Origin: an uncultured Acetobacteraceae bacterium
Lineage (GTDB): Bacteria > Pseudomonadota > Alphaproteobacteria > Acetobacterales > Acetobacteraceae
Direction of reading: 5' to 3'
DNA: 12,354 nucleotides
Assembly: GCA_903839965.1 (NCBI GenBank)
Contig: CAIMEK010000683.1
Location: 1 to 12,354, forward strand
Part shown: one piece after another, positions 1 through 5,821 of the stretch
How positions within the stretch are numbered: position 1 is the first letter of the stretch
How the letters are laid out: every line of letters starts with the position of its first letter
Notes under the pieces: model-generated
The model's input: the letters and a program-made list of their open reading frames with translations, nothing else
What the model was told of the DNA's origin: nothing
The model's database searches: none
Translations under genes and position numbers: made by a program

Positions 1-5
1 ACTTT

Positions 6-52
6 GTCTGCTCCTTGAGCTGAGGGGGGACCCTCCAAGCTCAAAGGCAGAC
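6..52. repeat. Long imperfect inverted repeat (hairpin)
   Basis: GTCTGC (6-11) pairs with GCAGAC (47-52), TTGAGCT (15-21) with AGCTCAA (38-44), and GAGGG (22-26) with CCCTC (31-35). This gives an extended stem of about 18 pairs with small internal bulges. There is no T-run on the plus strand after it, so a classical intrinsic terminator is not supported. It could be the 3' structure of a gene outside the window, or the end of a mobile or repeat element. Confidence 0.5.
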
Positions 53-408
53 CGAAACAGTCTCAACCTCTTACTGCCGCCCTCGAACCCGCCGGCCTCG
101 CCTCAGGGGCCCTCCCGCGAAGCGGGTTCGTGCTTGGGCGCGAAGCTGCCAGTCCGGCCCTCCTGGAGCAAATGGCCGCTTCGCCGCAACGAGCCGACAT
201 TCGGTCGCCTGGCCCGACTAGCCGAGAAGGGTCGCGAGTGGTCATTAGACCGGCCCGCTGACACAGAATCACAGTGCCGGTGCCCGCATCAAGAAAGCCG
301 GGCATGGTCATCGCCGCGGCGTGCCGTCGCCATTCCGCGCGATCAAATCGCGGGCACGCGCGAAGTGGCGCGCCCGGTATGGTGGGTGCGGGCAGTGCCC
401 GCGCGACA

Positions 409-430
409 CCCCTCCTCAAGGGGAGGAGGG
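409..430. repeat. Perfect 9-bp inverted repeat
   Basis: CCCCTCCTC (409-417) and GAGGAGGGG (422-430) form a perfect 9-bp stem with a 4-base loop. It lies about 45 bases beyond the stop codon of the minus-strand acetyltransferase gene and could help end that transcript, although no T-tract follows on either strand. It may equally be part of a GC-rich intergenic repeat. Confidence 0.45.
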
Positions 431-464
431 GAAGAAAGCCAGACGGCATTCCAGGTAGCGGGGT

Positions 465-486
465 CCAGGGGCCTCACGGCCCCTGG
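465..486 (-). terminator. Hairpin spanning the acetyltransferase stop codon
   Basis: CCAGGGGCC (465-473) and GGCCCCTGG (478-486) form a perfect 9-bp stem around a 4-base loop (474-477). The TGA stop codon of the acetyltransferase gene (474-476 on the minus strand) lies in the loop. Its place at the end of the GST-acetyltransferase pair suggests transcript termination or 3'-end protection. It has no T-tract, so Rho-independent termination is unproven. Confidence 0.35.
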
Positions 487-944
487 CGGGTGCGGGCAGA
501 GCCCGCCCTTGCTTGCTGCCCGATGACCTTCTGCAGGCAGCTCGTGCGGGTGTCGCGATAGCCCAGGCGTTCGTAGAAGCCGCGCGCGCGGGCGTTGTCC
601 TCGCGGATGAGCAGTTGCACCTTCCACACGCCGCGCCCGGCCAGCCATTGCTCGGCCGCGCACATGATCGCCCGGCCGAGGCCGCCGCCCTGCAAAGCGG
701 GATCGACGGCGACGTAGTAGACCCAGCCGCGATGGCCGTCCTCGCCGACCATCGCCGAGGCCACCACGCGGCCGGCCTGCTCGGCGAGGAGGATGGTCGA
801 ATGCGGGCCGCGACGGGCGAAGGCGATGTCGGCGGCGGGGTCGTTCCAGGGACGCGACACGCCGGCCGCCTGCCAGAGCGAAGTGACCTGGTCGAGGTCG
901 GCCTCGGCGATGGGGCGGACGACAATGGCCTCGGGGACGCTCAT
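474..944 (-). CDS. ypeA: YpeA-like GNAT family N-acetyltransferase
   Basis: A 156-residue GNAT protein, expected to transfer an acetyl group from acetyl-CoA to an amine; the substrate is unknown. The core matches what I recall of E. coli YpeA: an N-terminal RPWNDP (31-36), DGHRG (69-73), the acetyl-CoA loop Q-x-x-G-x-G at 85-90 (QGGGLG), and FYERLGY near the end of the fold (123-129). E. coli YpeA is about 141 residues, so the length is close; the extra C-terminal tail (about 142-156, Gly/Arg/Ala-rich) is encoded by a palindromic repeat-like stretch and is probably not part of the fold. The ATG at 942-944 overlaps the stop of the upstream GST gene as ATGA, so the two are probably translationally coupled. 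The frame stays open 50 codons further upstream, but that part reads as the GST gene in another frame. Family assignment is firm; orthology to YpeA is likely. Confidence 0.85.
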   Translation of the reverse strand: MSVPEAIVVRPIAEADLDQVTSLWQAAGVSRPWNDPAADIAFARRGPHSTILLAEQAGRVVASAMVGEDGHRGWVYYVAVDPALQGGGLGRAIMCAAEQWLAGRGVWKVQLLIREDNARARGFYERLGYRDTRTSCLQKVIGQQARAGSARTRQGP

Positions 945-1594
945 TTGGGGGCTTCGTATTTCGCCAGCCGCCAGGCCTGCGGCTCCTTGGCGGCGAGGTC
1001 GTACCACTCGCCCAGCAGCGGATGGGCGCGCACCGCGGCGCAATAGGCGCGGGCCGGCACCGACAGGTCGGGGCGGTAGGTGAGGAAGCGGCACACCACC
1101 GGGGCATACATCGCATCAGCATTGCCGAAGGTGGCGCCGAACAGGAACGGGCCGCCGGAAACGGCCAAGGCCTCGCGCCAGATCGCGTCGATGCGGGCGA
1201 CGTCGGCCAGCACGTCCGAAGACGGCGGGGCGGCCGGGGCGGTGCGGAACAGGTTCATCGGCATGACCGTGCGCAGCTCGCGAAAGCCGGCGTGCATTTC
1301 GGCGGCGACCGAGCGCGCATGCGCCCGGGCGGTCGGGTCGGACGGCCACAGGGCGGGCGAAATCTCGGCGCAGTACTCGGCGATGGCCAGGCTTTCCCAG
1401 ATCCGGATGCCGCGATGCTCGAGATAGGGCACCGTGCCCGAGGGCGTGGCCGCCTTGATCGCCGGGGTGGGACCGTCGGCCACCGGGATGACCATTTCCT
1501 CGACATCCAGCGCCGCCAAGCGCACGGACAGCCAGCCGCGCAACGACCACGACGAATAGCGCCGCGTGCCGATTACCAGACGACCCTCGGACAT
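941..1594 (-). CDS. Glutathione S-transferase family protein
   Basis: A 217-residue soluble protein of normal GST length. The thioredoxin-like N-terminal domain (about 5-80) has the motif RRYSSWSLRGWL (11-22), where Ser14 or Ser15 is the probable glutathione-activating residue. It continues with the cis-proline segment GTVPYLE (53-59) and the ESLAIAEYCAE stretch (67-77), whose Glu-Ser pair binds the gamma-glutamyl group in this family. An all-helical C-terminal domain follows (about 88-210). The YSSWSLR pattern points to the bacterial GST group often left unnamed in domain databases. The substrate is unknown; detoxification conjugation or a maleylacetoacetate-isomerase-like reaction are both possible. 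The ATG at 1592-1594 has GGGAGA about eight bases upstream. The stop overlaps the next gene by four bases (ATGA). It diverges from the penicillin-binding protein gene across 127 bases. Confidence 0.9.
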   Translation of the reverse strand: MSEGRLVIGTRRYSSWSLRGWLSVRLAALDVEEMVIPVADGPTPAIKAATPSGTVPYLEHRGIRIWESLAIAEYCAEISPALWPSDPTARAHARSVAAEMHAGFRELRTVMPMNLFRTAPAAPPSSDVLADVARIDAIWREALAVSGGPFLFGATFGNADAMYAPVVCRFLTYRPDLSVPARAYCAAVRAHPLLGEWYDLAAKEPQAWRLAKYEAPK

Positions 1595-1721
1595 CGTGTG
1601 TCTCCCGTAGTTGGCGCCATGCTGCCAGAACCGGGCGCGGGCGGACAGGGGCCACGGATTGTGGGCGGCCGGGCGCATCGGGCGCTTCCCCCGCGCGCCG
1701 CGGCGTTCTAGGGACACGTGC
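1595..1721. promoter_or_regulatory. Divergent intergenic region, GST and PBP genes
   Basis: These 127 bases separate two divergently transcribed genes and must carry promoters for both unless longer transcripts enter from elsewhere. They contain the GST ribosome binding site (GGGAGA on the minus strand) and an AGGGAC sequence before the PBP start at 1722. I could not pick convincing -35 or -10 boxes. Confidence 0.4.
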
Positions 1722-3497
1722 ATGCGCACCGCCTCCGCTCCTTCCGTGCCGCGGCGCCGTCCGGGCCGGTGGCTGTTCAAGTGGTTCGTCATCCTGACGG
1801 TGTGGGGCAGCGTGGCGCTCGGGCTGGGGCTGCTGTGGTTCGCCTGGGACCTGCCGCGGCCGGAAGCGGCGCTGGACGCGGCGCGGCGGCCGAGCCTGAC
1901 GCTGCAGGACCGCACGGGTCGCATCTACGCCACCTTCGGCGACGTGGTCGGCGACCCGCTGCGGCTTTCCGACATGCCGCCCTATTTGCCGGCGGCGGCG
2001 GTGGCGGTGGAGGACCGGCGCTTCTACCAGCACGGCGCGCTCGATGCGATCGGCATTGCCCGCGCGGTGTGGGTGAACGTGAGCGCCGGGCGGCTGGTGC
2101 AGGGCGGCTCCACCATCACCCAGCAGGTGGCGAAGAACCTGTTCCTCACCAACGCGCGCACGCTGCGGCGCAAGGTGCAGGAACTGCTGCTGACGATCTG
2201 GCTGGAACACAGCTTCAGCAAGAAGGAGATTTTGGAGATCTGGCTGAACCGCGTCTACCTGGGCGCCGGCGCCTGGGGGGTGGACGCGGCGGCGCGGATG
2301 TATTTCGGCGTGTCGGCCCGCAAGGTGACGCTGTGGCAGGCGGCGGTGCTGGCCGGGCTGCCGCGGGCGCCGTCGCGCTTCAACCCGCGCGTGGACCCCG
2401 CCGCCGCCGCCGCCCGCGCCCGCGAGGTGCTGGGGGCGATGGTGGATACCGGGGTGCTGACGCTGGAGCAGGCGCAGGCCGCCGCCGGGCAGATCGCCTT
2501 TGCGCCGACGCCGACGGTGGCCGGGTATTTCGCCGACTGGACGGCCGAGCAGGCGCAGGCCGCGCTGCCCTCCGGCGCGGACGCGGTGGTGCGCAGCACG
2601 CTGGACGCGCGGCTGCAAGCGGTGGTGGAGGCGAAGCTGGCGGCGCTGCTGGACGGGCCCGGGGTCGCCGCGCAGGCCGGCCAGGGCGCGGTGGTGGTGC
2701 TGGACGCGGCAACCGGCGCGGTGCGCGCGATGGCGGGCGGGCGGGACTACCGCGCCAGCCCCTACAACCGCGCCGTGCTGGCGCGCCGGCAGCCCGGCTC
2801 GGCGTTCAAGCCGTTCGTGTGGGCCGCCGCGCTGGAGAAGGGCATGCGCCCGGACGACACCGTGGTCGATGCGCCGGTGCGGCTCGGAAACTGGTCGCCG
2901 GCGAATTTCGACGGGAAGTTCCGCGGCGAGATGACGATGGAGGAGGGGCTGGCCGAGTCGATCAACACCGTCTCGGTGCGCCTGCTGCTGCGCTGCGGCG
3001 GGCCGGGCGTGGTGGCGGAGCTGGCGCATCGGCTGGGGGTGGCGGGGGTGCTGCCGAGCAACGACACGCTGGCGCTCGGCACCGGCGAGGTGGGGCTGCT
3101 GGAACTGGCCGGCGCCTACGCGAGCTTCTTCAACGGCGGCAACCGGGTGATGCCCACCGGCATCGAGGCGATGACGGCCGACGGGCGCAACGCCACCCCG
3201 CCCCGCCCCGCCGTGCAGCGCGTGCTGGAGCCGGACATCGCGGCGATGATGGCGCGCATGATGGCGGCGGTGGTTTCGCGCGGCACCGGGCGGGCGGCGG
3301 CGCTGGGCGGGCGGACGGTGGCGGGCAAGACCGGCACCACGCAGGACAGCCGCGACGCCTGGTTCATCGGCTGGAGCGGCGGGACGATCGTGGGCGTGTG
3401 GCTGGGCAACGACGACGGCAAGCCGATGCACAATGTGACCGGCGGCGGGTTGCCGGCGCGGCTGTTCCACGACATCGCGGCGGAGATCAGGGGGTAG
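1722..3497 (+). CDS. Class A penicillin-binding protein (bifunctional PG synthase)
   Basis: A 591-residue membrane-anchored enzyme that polymerises lipid II into glycan strands and cross-links the peptides in the periplasm. A basic N-terminus and one membrane segment (about 20-42) precede a GT51 glycosyltransferase domain with EDRRFYQH (97-104, catalytic Glu97), GGSTITQQVAKN (128-139), the RKVQE helix (second Glu at 154) and WLNRVYLGAGAWG (174-186). The transpeptidase domain carries all three penicillin-binding motifs: SAFK (Ser360, Lys363), SIN (413-415) and KTGTT (536-540). It is shorter than typical PBP1a (about 800-850) or PBP1c (about 770): it ends about 50 residues after KTG, with no C-terminal extension and little room for an OB-type insert. 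The ATG at 1722 has AGGGAC upstream and leads directly into the basic anchor; an in-frame start 37 codons earlier would add an unlikely Arg-rich leader. Both active sites look intact. Confidence 0.93.
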   Translation: MRTASAPSVPRRRPGRWLFKWFVILTVWGSVALGLGLLWFAWDLPRPEAALDAARRPSLTLQDRTGRIYATFGDVVGDPLRLSDMPPYLPAAAVAVEDRRFYQHGALDAIGIARAVWVNVSAGRLVQGGSTITQQVAKNLFLTNARTLRRKVQELLLTIWLEHSFSKKEILEIWLNRVYLGAGAWGVDAAARMYFGVSARKVTLWQAAVLAGLPRAPSRFNPRVDPAAAAARAREVLGAMVDTGVLTLEQAQAAAGQIAFAPTPTVAGYFADWTAEQAQAALPSGADAVVRSTLDARLQAVVEAKLAALLDGPGVAAQAGQGAVVVLDAATGAVRAMAGGRDYRASPYNRAVLARRQPGSAFKPFVWAAALEKGMRPDDTVVDAPVRLGNWSPANFDGKFRGEMTMEEGLAESINTVSVRLLLRCGGPGVVAELAHRLGVAGVLPSNDTLALGTGEVGLLELAGAYASFFNGGNRVMPTGIEAMTADGRNATPPRPAVQRVLEPDIAAMMARMMAAVVSRGTGRAAALGGRTVAGKTGTTQDSRDAWFIGWSGGTIVGVWLGNDDGKPMHNVTGGGLPARLFHDIAAEIRG

Positions 3498-3503
3498 GGA
3501 GCG

Positions 3504-5582
3504 TCACCCCGTCCAGCTCAGGTGTTGCAGGCCTTCGGTCGAGGCAGCGAACCCGGCGACGATGCTGCCGCGGCTGGCGCCGGCGGCCAGGGCTGCGTTC
3601 CAGCCGGCCGCGCCGGGGGCATCCTCCGGCCGGCCCAGGCCGTTGAGATAAAAGCTGGCGACCATGTCGGCATTCGACTGCGATGCATGCAGGGCCAGGA
3701 ACTCGGGTGTATTGGCGATGGCGTTGGCGAAATCGGTGAGCGACAGGCCGCCATGCAGCGCGCTGGTCCAACCGGTGAGACCGGCGACCTCGGCGTCGCG
3801 GCCGAACGCCGTTTGGTAGGCTGCGCGTACGATCGCGGCCTGCGGGTCGTAGGCGAACACGCCCTGCGCGGTGACCGTTGACCAGTATTGCTGCGCCTCG
3901 GGCGATTGCGCGAAGCCGACCGCGACGTCGGCGCGCGTGGCGCCGCTTGCCAGGCGCTGGGTCCAGTCGGCCATGCCCGCGGGCTCGCCGCTGCGGCCCA
4001 GCGTGTTGGTGTAGAGGTTGGCCACGAAGGCGGAATCCGACAACGCGCCATACGCCGCCTGATACTCGGGGGAACCGAGGACCCCGCTGGCGACGCTGCT
4101 GAAGGACTGGGTGCCGAGCGCCTGGGTCCAGCCCGAGAGGCCGAAGAAGTCGGCCGGCCGCGCCAGCACGCCCTGGTAGAGCCGCGCCAGGAATGCCTGG
4201 TTGGTGTTGATGCCGATGCTGAGCTCGCCGCGCGGCAACCGGACCGTGCTGGTGCCGGAGGGGATGAAGACCGGGCCGCCGCCGCCGGTGACGGTGGGCA
4301 CGCAGAGGGCCTGGTCGGTGAATTTCAGGGTGTAGATGTTGGTCAACGTATCGGTGACGCCGTCCAGGGCAACGGTGATCACGCCGGCGTTGTCGATGGC
4401 GGTGGTGTAGCTGGAGAAGGTGCCGCCGAACTGCGCCGTATTGAGGCCGCCGCCGCCGTTGATCGTGTCGGCGTTCGCATTGACGATGAACGTGTCGTCG
4501 CCGTTGCCGCCGAACGCGGTGTCGATGCGGGTGCCGTAGGCGAGGCCGAGGTTGTTGGTCATGCCGTCGACGCTGCTGAACGTGCCGGGGTTCAGGTTGA
4601 TCGTGGAGGGCGTCGACCAGCTGGACACGTCGAGCGTGTTGGCGAGGCCGGTCGCATACAGGGTGATGACCGGCATGGTGTTGACGGTGAAGTCGAAGAA
4701 CGGCTTGCAGTCGCCGACGATGGTGCAGTTGAAGCCGAACGTGACGTTGTTCAGCGCGGTGGTGGCGGGCGCTCCGTAGAGGCGCTGCGCGGCCAGGATG
4801 TCGAGCGGCATGAAGGTGGTCGGCGTGTAACCCTGGTCGAGCAGCCAGTTGGTGCCGGTGACCGGGTAGCTGGAATAGTATTTCGCGGTCTGGTCCGTCG
4901 GATCGAGATAGGACATCAACGACCACAGGGCCGTGTCGGTGGGGTTGTATTGCTGGAGGGCCGCGTTGACCGTTGCGTTGTACGGGCCGGCATGGCCCAC
5001 CCCGATGATATGGCCGAGCTCGTGCACCACGGTGCCGATCGCGTAGCCGCCCCAATAGGTGAACGAGGTGATGTCGCGCCAGCCGTCCTTGGCGGTGTCC
5101 ATCGTCATGTAGGCGGACTGGGTGGCGGGCAGGCTGGTGGCACCCGGCGCGCCGGCGGTGTAGTCCGAGTCGACGAAGGTCATGCCTTTGGTGAGCGTCA
5201 CGTTCGGGGGCAGCGGCGAGGTCGTCGAGCTTTGCCGGTAGTAAACGGTGTTGGCGGCCGCCAGGGTGTCGACCCTGGTGAAGGTGACGTTCGCCACCGC
5301 CGACCACAGCGCCATCGCGGATTTGAAGGCGGTCTGTTCGGCGGCGCTCCAGTTTGATCCCGGATCGAAATAATAGCGGACGGTTCCCGCCGTTCCCGCC
5401 GCGCCGCCGCCCCATTTATGGGCCGACCCGTCGGATGCCAACCCGGAATAGGTGTAGGTGGCGGGGATATCCTGCGCCCAGCGCCAGTACGTCAACGTGT
5501 TCAGCCGGCCGGACGCGTCCACGCCGGTCAGGAAACCGACCGTCGCCAGGCCGTCGCTGCTCGTTCCACCGTTGCCCGACAT
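3504..5582 (-). CDS. M10 serralysin-like metalloprotease with DUF4214-type repeats
   Basis: A 692-residue probable secreted zinc protease. The catalytic part (about 30-270) has the metzincin site HELGHIIGVGH (zinc ligands His187, His191, His197; catalytic Glu188) and the Met-turn SLMSY (221-225), where serralysins usually have SVMSY. A short degenerate RTX-like piece with GGNGDD (358-363) and NGGGG (375-379) follows in place of long nonapeptide arrays. The C-terminus (about 462-683) has four helical repeats of 45-60 residues, each with a Gly-x-x-x-Trp core (about 481-485, 536-540, 601-605, 657-661), as in DUF4214. There is no N-terminal signal peptide, which fits type I secretion, but no secretion genes are nearby. 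Three cysteines (286, 292, 427) are unusual for this class. The ATG at 5580-5582 is preceded by AGGAAA at good spacing and is preferred over a TTG nine codons upstream. Confidence 0.88.
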   Translation of the reverse strand: MSGNGGTSSDGLATVGFLTGVDASGRLNTLTYWRWAQDIPATYTYSGLASDGSAHKWGGGAAGTAGTVRYYFDPGSNWSAAEQTAFKSAMALWSAVANVTFTRVDTLAAANTVYYRQSSTTSPLPPNVTLTKGMTFVDSDYTAGAPGATSLPATQSAYMTMDTAKDGWRDITSFTYWGGYAIGTVVHELGHIIGVGHAGPYNATVNAALQQYNPTDTALWSLMSYLDPTDQTAKYYSSYPVTGTNWLLDQGYTPTTFMPLDILAAQRLYGAPATTALNNVTFGFNCTIVGDCKPFFDFTVNTMPVITLYATGLANTLDVSSWSTPSTINLNPGTFSSVDGMTNNLGLAYGTRIDTAFGGNGDDTFIVNANADTINGGGGLNTAQFGGTFSSYTTAIDNAGVITVALDGVTDTLTNIYTLKFTDQALCVPTVTGGGGPVFIPSGTSTVRLPRGELSIGINTNQAFLARLYQGVLARPADFFGLSGWTQALGTQSFSSVASGVLGSPEYQAAYGALSDSAFVANLYTNTLGRSGEPAGMADWTQRLASGATRADVAVGFAQSPEAQQYWSTVTAQGVFAYDPQAAIVRAAYQTAFGRDAEVAGLTGWTSALHGGLSLTDFANAIANTPEFLALHASQSNADMVASFYLNGLGRPEDAPGAAGWNAALAAGASRGSIVAGFAASTEGLQHLSWTG

Positions 5583-5609
5583 GACGTGCTTTCCTGCCGT
5601 TCCGTTCAA

Positions 5610-5681
5610 AGCGGCAGGTTGGGAGCCCGCGCGTTCGATGTTAGCCTAATACGATATGGTTAAATATGTGTTGCTTATTGA
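5610..5681 (-). promoter_or_regulatory. AT-rich stretch upstream of the protease gene
   Basis: The part between about 5641 and 5680 is clearly AT-rich against a GC-rich background and lies 60-100 bases upstream of the protease ATG. On the minus strand TATTAG is a possible -10 box, with a poor -35 (GCAACA) 17 bases before it. A promoter here is plausible by composition and position only. Confidence 0.3.
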
Positions 5682-5713
5682 GGGCTCGGAGGCGGGAAGC
5701 CGCCGCCGAGCCC
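5682..5713 (-). terminator. 13-bp hairpin downstream of the MFS gene
   Basis: GGGCTCGG (5682-5689) pairs with CCGAGCCC (5706-5713) and GGCGG (5691-5695) with CCGCC (5700-5704), enclosing a GAAG loop with one A/G mismatch. On the minus strand this lies about 110 bases after the MFS stop codon and is followed by an AT-rich stretch, though not a run of T. It may end the aldolase-MFS transcript before the protease gene, or be part of an intergenic repeat. Confidence 0.4.
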
Positions 5714-5750
5714 GCCATGGGTCCGAAACGGCTCCCGGTTTTTGCCGCCC

Positions 5751-5815
5751 GCCAGCTCGCGGATCGCTCCGCGATTCCGCCTCGCGGATCGTAGGGCGAT
5801 TCCGCGCAAGCTGGC
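5751..5815. repeat. 25-bp tandem repeat inside a larger inverted repeat
   Basis: Two adjacent 25-base units (5756-5780 and 5781-5805) are identical except for four central bases: CTCGCGGATCG then CTCC or TAGG then GCGATTCCGC. Within unit 1 the pieces CGCGGATCG and CGATTCCGC are nearly complementary. The pair sits between GCCAGCT (5751-5757) and AGCTGGC (5809-5815), so the whole block can fold into one long structure. It begins six bases after the MFS stop codon on the minus strand. This architecture resembles REP-type or other palindromic intergenic elements; I cannot name the family. Confidence 0.55.
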
Positions 5816-5821
5816 ATTGCT

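Larger units (their letters stand above)
1..473. other. Non-coding region with hairpins and repeat-like sequence
   Basis: I see no convincing gene here. Open frames exist on both strands, but their translations are rich in Arg, Pro, Ala and Gly, show no domain, and lack a good ribosome binding site, as expected by chance in GC-rich DNA. What it does hold is structured sequence: a long imperfect hairpin at 6-52, a palindromic unit GCGGGCAGTGCCCGC at 388-402, a 9-bp hairpin at 409-430 and another at 465-486 that spans the stop codon of the acetyltransferase gene. The GC-rich palindromic units look like interspersed intergenic repeats, but this cannot be proven from one window. Confidence 0.6.

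Noticed and set aside
1611..1721. Upstream in-frame start for the PBP gene adding 37 residues
   Set aside because: The extension is Arg/Cys-rich, overlaps the GST promoter region and has no ribosome binding site; the ATG at 1722 leads straight into a normal basic N-terminus and membrane anchor.
1116..3470. Very long open frame on the minus strand opposite the PBP gene
   Set aside because: The translation is dominated by Arg, His, Pro, Ala and Gln without domain signatures, while the plus-strand frame has all GT51 and transpeptidase motifs. It is a shadow frame caused by high GC.
3487..5415. Long Arg/His-rich open frame parallel to the protease gene
   Set aside because: It overlaps the protease frame on the same strand, is low in complexity and lacks any motif; the HExxHxxGxxH frame is clearly the coding one.
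5583..5609. TTG start nine codons upstream of the protease ATG
   Set aside because: No ribosome binding site precedes it, whereas AGGAAA is well placed before the ATG at 5580-5582.
5756..5805. Two 25-base direct repeats considered as a CRISPR remnant
   Set aside because: The units are adjacent with no spacer, only two copies exist, each is itself palindromic, and no cas gene is nearby.
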